NCBI RefSeq assembly: GCF_000739715.2
Contig: NZ_BBJC02000001.1
Coordinates: 342,737-406,736 of the forward strand
Direction of reading: 5' to 3'
Length of the DNA stretch: 64,000 bases
DNA from: Falsirhodobacter sp. alg1
Lineage (GTDB): Bacteria; Pseudomonadota; Alphaproteobacteria; Rhodobacterales; Rhodobacteraceae
Below are positions 43,474 through 53,014 of the stretch, piece after piece (within the stretch, counting starts at the first letter, position 1; every line of letters begins with the position of its first letter). The notes under the pieces are model-generated. The model did no database searches. It was not told the origin of the DNA and was given only the letters and a program-made list of their open reading frames with translations. The translations under genes and the position numbers were made by a program.

Positions 43474-43974
43474 ATGCCCCAAGGCGCACAAAGCGGCGAG
43501 CAGCTTCTGTTTCTGACAGACGAGCAGCTTCGAAAGGGAATCGAGGCGATGTTTTTCGCCTATCGCGGCTTTACCGCCGATCCCGACCGGATACTGGAGG
43601 AGATGGGATACGGCCGCGCGCATCACCGGGCGCTGCATTTTATCCACCGTTCCCCCGGCACCACGGTCACCAATCTTCTGGCGATATTGGGTGTGACCAA
43701 GCAAAGCCTGAACCGTGTATTGCGCATGCTGCTGGAAGAAGGACTTGTCGAAGCGCGCGTGGGGCGCAAGGATAGACGCGAAAGGCATTTGCATCTGACG
43801 GCCGAGGGGGAAGCATTGGAGCGTGAATTGTCGGACGCGCAGCGTGCGCGGATGCGTGCGGCCTATCGCGCCGCAGGCCCAGGGGCGGTTCAGGGTTTCC
43901 GGCAGGTGCTGGAAGCGATGATGGACCCCGAATTGCGCAGACAGTATCATAGCCTGAAGGAGACGGGATCATGA
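43474..43974 (+). CDS. petP: MarR-type regulator PetP
   Basis: A 166-residue winged-helix protein: helices up to about 50, then HFIHRSPGTTVTNLLAILG, VTKQSLNRVLRMLLEEGLVEARVG and the wing RKDRRERHLHLTAEG. Its 4-base overlap with a PetR-type response regulator reproduces the petP-petR pair of Rhodobacter capsulatus, which is required for expression of the cytochrome bc1 operon. GGAGG lies 7 bases before the ATG at 43474. The petABC (fbc) genes that follow the pair in R. capsulatus are absent here. Confidence 0.85.
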   Translation: MPQGAQSGEQLLFLTDEQLRKGIEAMFFAYRGFTADPDRILEEMGYGRAHHRALHFIHRSPGTTVTNLLAILGVTKQSLNRVLRMLLEEGLVEARVGRKDRRERHLHLTAEGEALERELSDAQRARMRAAYRAAGPGAVQGFRQVLEAMMDPELRRQYHSLKETGS

Positions 43975-44669
43975 ACGACACGCCGCACCTTCTGGTGGTT
44001 GATGACGACGAACGCATCCGCGGACTTCTGCAGAAGTTCCTGGTCCGCAGCGGTTTTCTGGTGTCCGTGGCCCGGGATGCAGCCCAGGCACGGCGGCTTC
44101 TGGCGGGCCTCGATTTCGATATGCTGGTGCTGGATGTGATGATGCCGGGCGAGGATGGCGTATCGCTGACCCGCGCCTTGCGGGCCCATATGACAACGCC
44201 CATTCTTCTGCTGACGGCACGGGGGGAAACCCAGAGCAGGATCGAAGGCCTTGAGGCCGGAGCGGATGACTATCTTGCCAAGCCGTTCGAGCCGAAAGAG
44301 CTGCTGCTGCGCATCAATGCGATCCTGCGCCGTGTTCCCAATGCACGGCCGGAGGCTGGTCCCAAGGTTCTGCATCTTGGCGATGTCCGCTACGATATGG
44401 AACGGGGCGAATTGTGGCGTGGCACCGATCCCGTCCGCCTGACTTCCACCGAATCGGCGCTGATGCGGATATTCTCGGCCTCGGCGCACGAACCGATCAG
44501 CCGTGAGCGTCTGGTGGGTGACCTTGCAGGGGAAGAGGGCGTGGAAACGCAGGAACGGGCCGTGGATGTGCAGATCACCCGCCTTCGTCGCAAGATCGAG
44601 GTGGATCCCCGCCAGCCCCGCTATTTGCAGACGGTTCGCGGCTCCGGCTATATGCTGGCGCCGGACTGA
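43971..44669 (+). CDS. petR: OmpR-family response regulator PetR
   Basis: A 232-residue regulator. The receiver domain has DDDE (11-14), phosphoacceptor D55 in VLDVMMPGEDG, LLLTARGE and DDYLAKPFEP. The winged-helix effector follows from about residue 125, with QERAVDVQITRLRRKIEVDPRQPRYL split across its end. It overlaps petP by ATGA. In R. capsulatus PetR is needed for cytochrome bc1 production. No cognate kinase gene is adjacent. Confidence 0.87.
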   Translation: MNDTPHLLVVDDDERIRGLLQKFLVRSGFLVSVARDAAQARRLLAGLDFDMLVLDVMMPGEDGVSLTRALRAHMTTPILLLTARGETQSRIEGLEAGADDYLAKPFEPKELLLRINAILRRVPNARPEAGPKVLHLGDVRYDMERGELWRGTDPVRLTSTESALMRIFSASAHEPISRERLVGDLAGEEGVETQERAVDVQITRLRRKIEVDPRQPRYLQTVRGSGYMLAPD

Positions 44670-44730
44670 TCTGGCATCAGGCCCCGAAGGCCGTTATGGT
44701 TGTCGAAACGCCCAAAGGGGGAAAGCCCGC

Positions 44731-44967
44731 ATGACCCAGCCGATCGCCGAGATGAGCTTTGAAGAGGCCATGGCCGAACTTGAACGCGTCGTGGCCGCTT
44801 TGGAAAAGGGTGATGTGCCGCTGGAACAGTCTATCGCGCTGTACGAACGGGGCGCGGCGCTCAAGGCTCATTGCGCGCAAAAGCTGAAAGACGCCGAGGA
44901 AAAGGTGGAACTGATCCGCGCCCAGGAAGGACGCGCCACGGCCACCACACCTGCGGAGGGGCTGTGA
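44731..44967 (+). CDS. xseB: Exodeoxyribonuclease VII small subunit
   Basis: A 78-residue XseB with the complete family core MSFEEAMAELERVVAALEKG, PLEQSIALYERGAALKAHC and the LKDAEEKVELI end. It partners XseA (not in this window) in degrading single-stranded DNA. It heads the conserved xseB-ispA-dxs run. Its stop overlaps the GTG start of ispA. Confidence 0.94.
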   Translation: MTQPIAEMSFEEAMAELERVVAALEKGDVPLEQSIALYERGAALKAHCAQKLKDAEEKVELIRAQEGRATATTPAEGL

Positions 44968-45830
44968 GGTTCGATCAGCGGCTGGCCGAGGCCGCCCGGG
45001 ATACCGAAGCCCATCTGATGCAGGCGCTGGCTAGCCATGATGATGTGCCGGTGGTGCATGCCATGCGCTATGCCCTGCGAGGCGGTAAACGGCTGCGGGC
45101 GTTTCTGGTGATTGAATCCGCGCGCCTGCACGGGGTTGCGGATCGTGCATTGCCTGTAGCAGCCTCCGTGGAGGCGCTTCATGCCTACAGCCTTGTGCAT
45201 GATGACCTGCCCGCAATGGATGACGATGATCTGCGGCGCGGCCAGCCAACCCTTCATATCAAATGGGATGAGGCGACTGCCATTCTGGCGGGCGATGCCC
45301 TGCAGACCCTTGCGTTCGAATGTCTGACGGACACGCGTATCGGTGCGGCAGACTGCCGCATCACCTTGGCGGCAGGACTGGCGAAGGCCTCGGGGGCACA
45401 GGGGATGGTGCTGGGGCAGGCGCTGGATATTGCAGCCGAAACCGCGACAGCACCATTGACGCTTGAACAGATTACGCGGCTGCAGGCAGGCAAGACCGGC
45501 GCGCTGATCGGCTTTTCCGCGCAGGCGGGGGCCATGATCGCCGGGGCGGATACCGCACCGCTTGCGGCATATGCCGATGCGCTGGGCCTTGCCTTCCAGA
45601 TTGCGGACGACATCTTGGATGTCGAAGGCGATGCGACCAAGGCGGGCAAGCGGCTGATGAAGGATGCCGAGGCGGGCAAGGCCACGTTCGTCTCGCTTCT
45701 GGGGTTGGATGCGGCCCGTGCGAAAGCCCGCGATCTGGTGGCCGAGGCAGAGGCCGCACTGGATCCCTATGGTTCTGCTGCCGAAACATTGTGCGAGGCC
45801 GCGCGCTTCGTCATCACGCGTGAAAGTTGA
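44964..45830 (+). CDS. ispA: Farnesyl diphosphate synthase (polyprenyl synthetase)
   Basis: A 288-residue trans-isoprenyl diphosphate synthase starting at a GTG that overlaps the xseB stop. Both aspartate-rich motifs are intact: HDDLPAMDDDDLRRG in the first half and QIADDILDVEGD in the second, with GGKRLRAFLVIES binding the diphosphate. The bulky residue pattern before the first motif (EALHAYSLVHDD) fits a C15 product. It supplies quinone tails, carotenoids and undecaprenyl precursors. dxs starts 10 bases later. Confidence 0.93.
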   Translation: MRFDQRLAEAARDTEAHLMQALASHDDVPVVHAMRYALRGGKRLRAFLVIESARLHGVADRALPVAASVEALHAYSLVHDDLPAMDDDDLRRGQPTLHIKWDEATAILAGDALQTLAFECLTDTRIGAADCRITLAAGLAKASGAQGMVLGQALDIAAETATAPLTLEQITRLQAGKTGALIGFSAQAGAMIAGADTAPLAAYADALGLAFQIADDILDVEGDATKAGKRLMKDAEAGKATFVSLLGLDAARAKARDLVAEAEAALDPYGSAAETLCEAARFVITRES

Positions 45831-45840
45831 ATAGGCAGGC

Positions 45841-47742
45841 ATGACCGACCGACCCATTACCCCGATCCTTGACCGGGTGAAGATTCCCGCGGATATGAAG
45901 CGCCTGACCGACCGCGAATTGCGGCAATTGGCCGATGATGTGCGGGCAGAGACGATCTCGGCCGTTTCCGTGACAGGCGGGCATCTGGGGGCGGGGCTTG
46001 GTGTGGTCGAGCTGACCGTGGCCCTGCATGCGGTTTTCGACACGCCCAAGGACAAGCTTGTCTGGGATGTCGGTCATCAATGCTATCCCCACAAGATCCT
46101 GACCGGGCGCCGCGACCGTATCCGCACCCTGCGCACCGAGGGCGGCCTCTCCGGCTTTACCAAGCGCAGCGAGAGTGAATACGATCCGTTCGGCGCGGCC
46201 CATAGCTCCACCTCCATCAGCGCATCGCTCGGGTTTGCGGCGGCACGTGATCTGGGGGGGCAGCCGGGCGATGCGATCGCCGTGATCGGAGATGGCTCCA
46301 TGAGCGCGGGCATGGCGTTCGAGGCCATGAACAACGCGGGGCATCTGGATAAGCGGCTGTTCGTGATCCTCAACGATAACGAGATGTCCATCGCACCGCC
46401 CGTCGGTGCCCTGTCTGCCTATCTGAGCCGTCTGTACGGGAACGCGAGTTTCCATGAACTGAAGGCGGCGGCCAAGGGCGCCGTCGGCCTGTTGCCCGGT
46501 CCGTTCCAGGAAGGGGCGCGCCGTGCCAAGGAAATGCTGAAGGGTATGGCCTTTGGCGGCACGCTGTTCGAGGAGCTGGGCTTTTCCTATATCGGGCCGG
46601 TGGACGGCCATGATCTTGATGCTTTGCTGCCGGTTCTGCGCACGGTGAAGGCCAAGGCCACGGGGCCGGTTCTGATCCATGTCATCACGAAAAAAGGCAA
46701 GGGATACGCCCCTGCCGAAGCGGCATCGGACAAAGGCCACGCCACGGCCAAATTCGATGTCGAAACCGGCGTGCAGGCCAAGACAAAATCGAACCTGCCC
46801 AGCTATACCAAGGTATTTGCCGAGGCGCTTGTGTCCGAAGCCGAGCGCGATTCACGGATCGTTGCGGTGACGGCTGCAATGCCCGACGGGACGGGGCTGA
46901 ACCTGATGGCCGGCCGCTTTCCCGAACGGTGCTTTGACGTGGGAATTGCCGAGCAGCACGCGGTGACCTTTGCCGCCGGCATGGCAGCAGGGGGGCTGAA
47001 GCCGTTCTGCGCGATCTATTCCACATTCCTGCAGCGTGGATACGACCAGGTGGTGCATGATGTGGCCATTCAGGGGCTGCCCGTGCGCTTTGCCATTGAT
47101 CGCGCGGGTCTGGTGGGGGCCGATGGGGCCACCCACGCCGGTTCGTTCGATGTAGGCTTTCTGGCCAATCTGCCGGGCTTTGTGGTGATGGCCGCTGCGG
47201 ATGAGGCGGAGCTGGTGCATATGGTGGCGACGGCTGCCGCGCATGATGACGGCCCGATCGCATTCCGGTACCCCCGGGGTGAAGGAACCGGTGCGCCGTT
47301 GCCGTTGCAGGGCACGCCACTGGAAATCGGCAAGGGGCGCGTTCTGCGTGAAGGCAAGCGGGTCGCCCTTCTGTCCTTTGGCACCCGCCTGTTCGAAACG
47401 GAAAAGGCGGCCGAGGCTCTTGAGGCGCAGGACATCAGCACAACTGTGGCCGACGCGCGCTTTGCCAAACCGCTGGATCGGGATCTGATCCTGCGGCTTG
47501 CCAGAACCCATGAGGCGCTGATCACCATCGAGGAAGGGGCCATTGGTGGTTTTGGCAGCCATGTGGCGCAGCTTCTGGCGGATGAAGGTGTTTTCGATCA
47601 CGGACTTCGGTTCAGGTCGATGGTGCTGCCCGATACCTTTATCGATCAGGCCAGCCCCGCTGCGATGTACCATATTGCCGGCCTTGATGCGCGGCAGATC
47701 GAAGCAAAGGCGCTTGAGGCGCTCGGTATTTCAACCCTCTGA
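45841..47742 (+). CDS. dxs: 1-deoxy-D-xylulose-5-phosphate synthase
   Basis: A 633-residue thiamine-diphosphate enzyme that joins pyruvate and glyceraldehyde 3-phosphate, the entry step of the MEP isoprenoid pathway. H48 in [10 protein letters not shown], the cofactor motif [16 protein letters not shown] (150-165) and the catalytic glutamate in [18 protein letters not shown] are present. Length is normal. With ispA directly upstream it forms an isoprenoid supply operon. Confidence 0.95.
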   Translation: MTDRPITPILDRVKIPADMKRLTDRELRQLADDVRAETISAVSVTGGHLGAGLGVVELTVALHAVFDTPKDKLVWDVGHQCYPHKILTGRRDRIRTLRTEGGLSGFTKRSESEYDPFGAAHSSTSISASLGFAAARDLGGQPGDAIAVIGDGSMSAGMAFEAMNNAGHLDKRLFVILNDNEMSIAPPVGALSAYLSRLYGNASFHELKAAAKGAVGLLPGPFQEGARRAKEMLKGMAFGGTLFEELGFSYIGPVDGHDLDALLPVLRTVKAKATGPVLIHVITKKGKGYAPAEAASDKGHATAKFDVETGVQAKTKSNLPSYTKVFAEALVSEAERDSRIVAVTAAMPDGTGLNLMAGRFPERCFDVGIAEQHAVTFAAGMAAGGLKPFCAIYSTFLQRGYDQVVHDVAIQGLPVRFAIDRAGLVGADGATHAGSFDVGFLANLPGFVVMAAADEAELVHMVATAAAHDDGPIAFRYPRGEGTGAPLPLQGTPLEIGKGRVLREGKRVALLSFGTRLFETEKAAEALEAQDISTTVADARFAKPLDRDLILRLARTHEALITIEEGAIGGFGSHVAQLLADEGVFDHGLRFRSMVLPDTFIDQASPAAMYHIAGLDARQIEAKALEALGISTL

Positions 47743-47757
47743 AATATATCGGCTCTG

Positions 47758-47791
47758 ACCCCCTCTTGCTGTCTGCGGGCAGAGAGGGGGT
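47758..47791 (+). terminator. Hairpin after dxs, possible terminator
   Basis: ACCCCCTCT (47758-47766) pairs with AGAGGGGGT (47783-47791) around a 16-base loop, 15 bases past the dxs stop. There is only a two-base T run after it, so termination is uncertain. Confidence 0.4.
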
Positions 47792-47849
47792 TGGATTGCC
47801 GCTTTGCACGCACTATTGCCCAAGAGGCCAGAATATTCGGAGCGGACGC

Positions 47850-49046
47850 ATGACCGACACGACAATCGACGCACGGCCCGATGTTCGTCCGGGTGTCGTC
47901 CATCTGGCGCTTGCCCTCGGCGGGTTCGCAATCGGTACATCCGAATTCGCGGCAATGGCGCTGATCCCCTATATCTCTCCGGCGTTGCAGATATCGCAGG
48001 CCACGGCCAGCCATCTGATTTCGGCCTATGCCCTGGGCGTAGTGGTGGGGGCGCCGCTGCTGGCGGTGCTGGGCGCGCGTTTGCCGCGGCGGACCCTGTT
48101 GATCCTGCTGATGGTCGTCTATGCGGTTGCCCATATCGCCTCGGCCTTTGCGCAGACCTACGGCGGCATGCTGGCGTTCCGTTTCCTGTCGGGCCTGCCG
48201 CATGGGGCCTATTTCGGCGTGGCATCCTTGATGGCGGCCAGCGTCGTGCCGCGTGCCCGCCGATCGCAGGCGGTGGCACGGGTCATGACAGGGCTGACGG
48301 TGGCGACGGTTCTGGGCGTGCCCTTTGCCAATATCCTTGGACAGACCGTGGGGTGGCGTTGGGGGTACGGTGTCGTGGCCCTGCTGGCATTGGCCTGCGT
48401 GACATTGCTGTACCTTTACGCTCCGCGGGATGAGGGGCGGCGATCCGCTTCGCCGTTGTCGGAACTTTCGGCGCTTGGCAACCGTCAGGTACTGCTGACC
48501 CTGCTGACGGGGGCTATCGGGTTCGGTGGGTTCTTTGCGGTCTACAGCTACGTCGCCTCTACCGTGATCGAGGTGACGCAGGCGGGTGAGGCCGCAGTGC
48601 CTGCGGTGCTGGCGATCTATGGTGTGGGGATGGTGCTGGGCACGATGATCATGGGCCGGATTGCGGATCTATGGCCGGTGGGATCCACCTTCGGGATCAT
48701 GATCTATTCGGTGGCGCTGATGTTGATCTATCCTGTCGCCACGGCCCATCTGGGCACATTGATGCCGCTGGTCCTGCTGATCGGCATGTCGGGGGCGCTG
48801 TCCATTCCCTTGCAAAGCCGCCTGATGGATGTGGCGGGCGATGCGCAGACCATGGCGGCGGCCATGAACCATTCGGCCTTCAACGTCGCCAATGCGATCG
48901 GCCCCGCGCTGGCCGCAGTGGCCATCACGGCAGGTTACGGATTTCAATCCTCGGGGTATGTCGGGGCGGTGCTGTCATTCCTCGGGATCATCTGTTTTGC
49001 CGTGGCAGTCTGGGAGGCCAGAAGATCGGCCAGGCCTGCCCTGTAA
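47850..49046 (+). CDS. MFS exporter (DHA1 family, sugar/purine efflux-like)
   Basis: A 398-residue 12-helix major facilitator. GGFAIGTSEFAAMALIPYIS in helix 1, the AYALGVVVGAPLLAVLGARLPRRTLLI loop-2 motif and FRFLSGLPHGAYFGVASLMAA in helices 4-5 are typical of the AraJ/PbuE/YdhP efflux group. The transported compound is unknown. GGAG lies 8 bases before the ATG at 47850. The last 103 bases overlap the convergent SDR gene. Confidence 0.87.
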   Translation: MTDTTIDARPDVRPGVVHLALALGGFAIGTSEFAAMALIPYISPALQISQATASHLISAYALGVVVGAPLLAVLGARLPRRTLLILLMVVYAVAHIASAFAQTYGGMLAFRFLSGLPHGAYFGVASLMAASVVPRARRSQAVARVMTGLTVATVLGVPFANILGQTVGWRWGYGVVALLALACVTLLYLYAPRDEGRRSASPLSELSALGNRQVLLTLLTGAIGFGGFFAVYSYVASTVIEVTQAGEAAVPAVLAIYGVGMVLGTMIMGRIADLWPVGSTFGIMIYSVALMLIYPVATAHLGTLMPLVLLIGMSGALSIPLQSRLMDVAGDAQTMAAAMNHSAFNVANAIGPALAAVAITAGYGFQSSGYVGAVLSFLGIICFAVAVWEARRSARPAL

Positions 49047-49819
49047 TCCGGAAAGGCAAGGGTAAGGCCAAGCGCCTTTATCCTGTCATTCCGCACACGC
49101 TTTGATTCCGCATAGAAGCTGCGCGCCATCGGTGACATTTCCGCCTGATCGAAGGATACCGCAGGCGGAACCGGCAGGTCAAGCAGCATAGCGGCATAGG
49201 CGATGACATCCTCGGGCGGGGCGGGGTCATCATCGCAGATGTTGTAGATGCCCGGTGCCGGATGGCGGATCGTCAGCTCCAGCGCCGAAGCGATATCCTC
49301 GACATGTACGCGGCTGAACACCTGACCCGGTTTTATGATCCGCCGCGCTGTGCCGGCGCGCACCTTTTCAAAAGGTCCGCGTCCCGGGCCATAAATTCCC
49401 GCCAGACGGAAGATATGCAGTGGATGGCCAAGCGCCGCCCATGCCTGTTCTGCCGCAATCCGCTGTTCGCCGCGTTTGGTGCTGGGGGTGCAGGGCGTGG
49501 TTTCATCCACCCATGCGCCATCATGGTCACCGTAAACCCCGGTGGTGGACAGATATCCCACCCATTCCACCGGCATCCGCGCCAGTTCGGCAGCATGTGT
49601 TGCCAAGAACGGATCCCCCCCGGCATCCGGCGCGGCAGAGGCCAGAAGATGCGTGACACCCACCGGAAGCGGTGCAGGCCAGACCAGACGCTCCACCCCG
49701 TCGGGCATCGGGCTGTCGGGGGTGCGGGTCGTGCCGATCACGCGCCAGCCCTGCGGGACAAGGCGACGGGATAATGCGGCGGCCGTATAGCCATGGCCAA
49801 GGACAAGAAGTGTAGGCAT
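48944..49819 (-). CDS. NAD(P)-binding SDR/epimerase-like protein (YeeZ-like)
   Basis: A 291-residue extended-SDR-type protein. The dinucleotide loop is GHGYTAA (residues 8-14, LLVLGHGYTAAALSRRL), with YLSTTGVYGDHDG, FRLAGIYGPGRG and VHVEDIASALE, the usual nucleotide-sugar-epimerase landmarks. The canonical Tyr-x-x-x-Lys is not obvious, which is also true of YeeZ-type proteins. Function is unknown. The 3' end overlaps the MFS gene by 103 bases. The start at 49819 lacks a strong ribosome site, and the frame is open further upstream. Confidence 0.75.
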   Translation of the reverse strand: MPTLLVLGHGYTAAALSRRLVPQGWRVIGTTRTPDSPMPDGVERLVWPAPLPVGVTHLLASAAPDAGGDPFLATHAAELARMPVEWVGYLSTTGVYGDHDGAWVDETTPCTPSTKRGEQRIAAEQAWAALGHPLHIFRLAGIYGPGRGPFEKVRAGTARRIIKPGQVFSRVHVEDIASALELTIRHPAPGIYNICDDDPAPPEDVIAYAAMLLDLPVPPAVSFDQAEMSPMARSFYAESKRVRNDRIKALGLTLAFPDYRAGLADLLASQTATAKQMIPRNDSTAPTYPED

Positions 49820-49925
49820 GGGGCAATCATTGGCCCAGCCAGCGGGCATAGGCAAGCGCATCGGAAGGTCTGGCCAAACCCGGATGTCACTACTAGGAAT
49901 ATCCTGTGAATGATCGGGGGCGGCC

Positions 49926-51629
49926 ATGCTGCGCGAATTCTTCTCCTATTATCGTCCGTGGGTCTGGCTGTTCTGTCTGGATTTCGGGTGCGCGGTCCTG
50001 TCCGGTTTGCTGGAGCTGGCCTTCCCCCTGGCTGTGCGCGGGTTCATAGACCGGCTGTTGCCTGCGGGCGATCTGATGCTGACGGTGATGGCCGCCGCAG
50101 GATTGCTTCTGATCTATGTGGTCAATACCGGGCTCATGGCCGTGGTGACCTATTGGGGCCACATGCTGGGCATCAACATCGAAACGGAAATGCGCCGCCG
50201 CGCCTTCGAACATCTGCAGAAACTTTCGTTCCGCTATTACGACCGGCAGCGTACAGGCAAGCTGGTGGCCCGTGTCACCCGGGATCTGGAAGAGATTGGC
50301 GAGGTGGCGCACCACGGCCCCGAGGATCTGTTCATAGCCGTGATGACCTTTGTCGGGGCCTTCTTGCTGATGGCCTGGATCAACTTCGAACTTGCCATGG
50401 TCACCGCCGTGGTCGTGCCTGCGACGATGGCGATCGTGATCATTTTCGGCGGGCGGATGACACGGACGTGGCGCAACATCTATGCGCGCGTGGCCGATTT
50501 CAACGTCCGGCTGGAAGAGAACGTGGGCGGCATTCGCGTGGTCAAGGCCTTTGCCAACGAGGCCCATGAAAAACAGCTGTTCGAGGCGGACAACAGCGCC
50601 TATCGCCGCACGAAGCTGGCCGCCTACAAGGTGATGGCACAGTCGGTTTCCCTAAATTACATGGGAATGCGGGCGATACAGGTCATCGTGATGGTGGTGG
50701 GGGCGGCCTATGTCCTGTCGGGGGAATTGTCCGCAGGTGGCTTTGTCGGTTTCCTCTTGCTTGTTACCGTATTTTTCCGCCCCCTAGAAAAGATTGCCTC
50801 GGTGATAGAGCTCTACCCCCGTGGCATTGCCGGATTCCGGCGGTATCAGGAGCTGCTGGATATCGATCCCGAAATCAAGGACACGCCCGATGCGCGCCTT
50901 GCACCTGATCTGACGGGGGCGATGCGGTTCGAGGATGTGCGTTTCGGCTATGACGCCGGTCGCGAGATCCTGTCTGGCATCAACATCGAGGTGCGCGCGG
51001 GGGAAACGCTGGCCTTTGTCGGACCATCGGGGGCGGGCAAGACCTCGCTTCTGGCCCTTGTGCCACGGTTCTACGAACCCACGGGGGGGCGGATCACTCT
51101 GGACGGTATTCCGCTGGCGGATATGACGCTGGATAGCCTGCGGCGCCAGATCGGCATCGTCAGCCAGGACGTCTTTCTGTTTGGCGGCACGCTGCGGGAC
51201 AACATCGCCTATGGCCGTCTGGATGCAACCGAAGAGGAGATCGTGGAGGCTGCCCATCGCGCGCAGCTGTCCCCCATGATCGCCGCCATGCCCGAAGGGC
51301 TTGATACGGTCGTCGGAGAGCGGGGCGTCATGCTGTCGGGCGGGCAAAAGCAGCGGGTCGCGATTGCACGCGCCTTTTTGAAGAACCCGCCGATCCTGAT
51401 ACTGGATGAAGCGACCTCGGCGCTGGACACCGAAACCGAGCGCGAGATTCAGGCCGCGCTTGATGCGCTGTCGGTCGGCCGGACCACGCTGATCATCGCG
51501 CACCGTCTGGCCACGATCCGCCATGCGGACCGCATCGTGGTCATGGAGGAGGGGCAGGTGACCGAAATCGGAACCCACGCCCAACTCGAGGCTTCGGGCG
51601 GGCGTTATGCGCGGCTGTCAGCGGCATGA
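49926..51629 (+). CDS. ABC exporter, fused permease and ATPase
   Basis: A 567-residue half-transporter that works as a dimer. Six hydrophobic helices fill the first 310 residues. The ATPase follows, with Walker A GPSGAGKTS (about 360), the Q-loop QIGIVSQDVFLF, signature MLSGGQKQRVAIARAF, Walker B PILILDEATSALD and IIAHRLATI. It is of the MsbA/lipid-or-drug exporter type. No substrate can be named. Its stop overlaps the phosphohexomutase start as ATGA, which might link it to sugar or lipid export. Confidence 0.9.
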   Translation: MLREFFSYYRPWVWLFCLDFGCAVLSGLLELAFPLAVRGFIDRLLPAGDLMLTVMAAAGLLLIYVVNTGLMAVVTYWGHMLGINIETEMRRRAFEHLQKLSFRYYDRQRTGKLVARVTRDLEEIGEVAHHGPEDLFIAVMTFVGAFLLMAWINFELAMVTAVVVPATMAIVIIFGGRMTRTWRNIYARVADFNVRLEENVGGIRVVKAFANEAHEKQLFEADNSAYRRTKLAAYKVMAQSVSLNYMGMRAIQVIVMVVGAAYVLSGELSAGGFVGFLLLVTVFFRPLEKIASVIELYPRGIAGFRRYQELLDIDPEIKDTPDARLAPDLTGAMRFEDVRFGYDAGREILSGINIEVRAGETLAFVGPSGAGKTSLLALVPRFYEPTGGRITLDGIPLADMTLDSLRRQIGIVSQDVFLFGGTLRDNIAYGRLDATEEEIVEAAHRAQLSPMIAAMPEGLDTVVGERGVMLSGGQKQRVAIARAFLKNPPILILDEATSALDTETEREIQAALDALSVGRTTLIIAHRLATIRHADRIVVMEEGQVTEIGTHAQLEASGGRYARLSAA

Positions 51630-52957
51630 GCCTGAGCTGCTTCAAAGCCTATGACATCCGGGGGCGCCTTGGCGTCGATCTGGATGAGGGCATCGCATAT
51701 CGCATCGGGCGGGCTTTTGGTGCAGGGCGGGCGCGGGTGATCGTCGGATATGATGCGCGGCTGTCATCGCCCGCCCTTGCGGATGCGGTGGTGTCGGGTC
51801 TGATGGCTGCGGGGGTGGAGGTACTGGAACTGGGCCTTTCCGGCACCGAGGAGATGTATTGGGCCGTAACGCAGTTCGGCACTGACGGGGGCATCTGCGT
51901 AACCGCCTCGCATAACCCTGCCGATTACAACGGGATGAAGCTGGTCGATGCGGGATCTGCGCCCATTGCGGATCTGTCGGGGCTGCAGGTGATGGCCCTT
52001 TCCGGTTTTGGCCCCGCACAATCGGGATCGCGGCGCGGTATTGCTGCCGAGGCGCGGGCCGCATGGGCCGGACGTGTGCTGTCCTTCATCGACATGCAGG
52101 CTTTGCGTCCCCTGCGGGTGCTGGTGGATGCGGGCAATGGCGCGGCCGGCCCGGCGTTCGATGTATTGGCGAAGGGGCTGGAAAACACGCCCTTGCAGTT
52201 CATCCGGATACGGCACGAGCCTGACGGCCAGTTCCCGCATGGTATCCCCAATCCGCTGTTGCAGGAAAACCGCCCGTTCACCGCGCAGGCCGTCCGGGAT
52301 GCCGGGGCCGATCTGGGGGTGGCGTGGGACGGGGATTTCGATCGCTGTTTCCTGTATGATGCCAACGGAAATTTCGTGGATGGTGAATATACCGTGGGGC
52401 TGCTGGCCGATGTATGCCTGCGCCGGGAACCGCAGGGCACGATCATTCATGATCCACGGGTTGTGTGGAATACGCAGGATGTCGTCGCGCGCGCCGGTGG
52501 TCATGCTGTGGCGGCCCGGACGGGCCATGCCTTCATGAAGCGGGCCATGCGCGACCATGATGCGGTATATGGCGGCGAGATGTCTGCCCACCATTATTTC
52601 CGTGACTTCGCCTTTTGCGATAGTGGCATGATCCCGTGGCTGATGGTGGTGGAACTGATGTCCCGCACCGGAATGCCTCTGGCCGATCTGGTAGCGCAAC
52701 GCCGCGCGGCATTTCCGTCCTCGGGAGAGATCAATTTCCGTGTGGCCGACGTCACAGCCGCCGTGGACCGCGTGACCGCCGCCTATCAGGGGCAGCGGGA
52801 TGATACGGATGGTCTGTCGATGGATATGGGAAGCTGGCGCTTCAACCTGAGGGCCTCCAATACCGAACCCCTGCTGCGGCTGAATGTGGAATCGCGGGGG
52901 GATGCCGCGCTGGTGGCGGCGCAGGTGGCGCGGATATCCGCCCTTGTTGCCGGCTGA
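51626..52957 (+). CDS. Phosphomannomutase/phosphoglucomutase family enzyme
   Basis: A 443-residue alpha-D-phosphohexomutase. FKAYDIRGRLG opens the protein, the phosphoserine loop is VTASHNPADYNGMK (S95), the metal loop is WDGDFDRCF, the sugar loop is YGGEMSAHHYF, and RASNTEPLLRLNVE is the phosphate-binding end. The GEMSAHHYF wording is typical of the bacterial PMM/PGM group that makes GDP-mannose or related sugars for surface polysaccharides. It is coupled to the ABC exporter by ATGA. Confidence 0.92.
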   Translation: MSLSCFKAYDIRGRLGVDLDEGIAYRIGRAFGAGRARVIVGYDARLSSPALADAVVSGLMAAGVEVLELGLSGTEEMYWAVTQFGTDGGICVTASHNPADYNGMKLVDAGSAPIADLSGLQVMALSGFGPAQSGSRRGIAAEARAAWAGRVLSFIDMQALRPLRVLVDAGNGAAGPAFDVLAKGLENTPLQFIRIRHEPDGQFPHGIPNPLLQENRPFTAQAVRDAGADLGVAWDGDFDRCFLYDANGNFVDGEYTVGLLADVCLRREPQGTIIHDPRVVWNTQDVVARAGGHAVAARTGHAFMKRAMRDHDAVYGGEMSAHHYFRDFAFCDSGMIPWLMVVELMSRTGMPLADLVAQRRAAFPSSGEINFRVADVTAAVDRVTAAYQGQRDDTDGLSMDMGSWRFNLRASNTEPLLRLNVESRGDAALVAAQVARISALVAG

Positions 52958-53014
52958 TTTGCGAAGCGCCATACCTCGCCCCATATATATCCCGATGGTC
53001 ATATCGGAGAGAGC

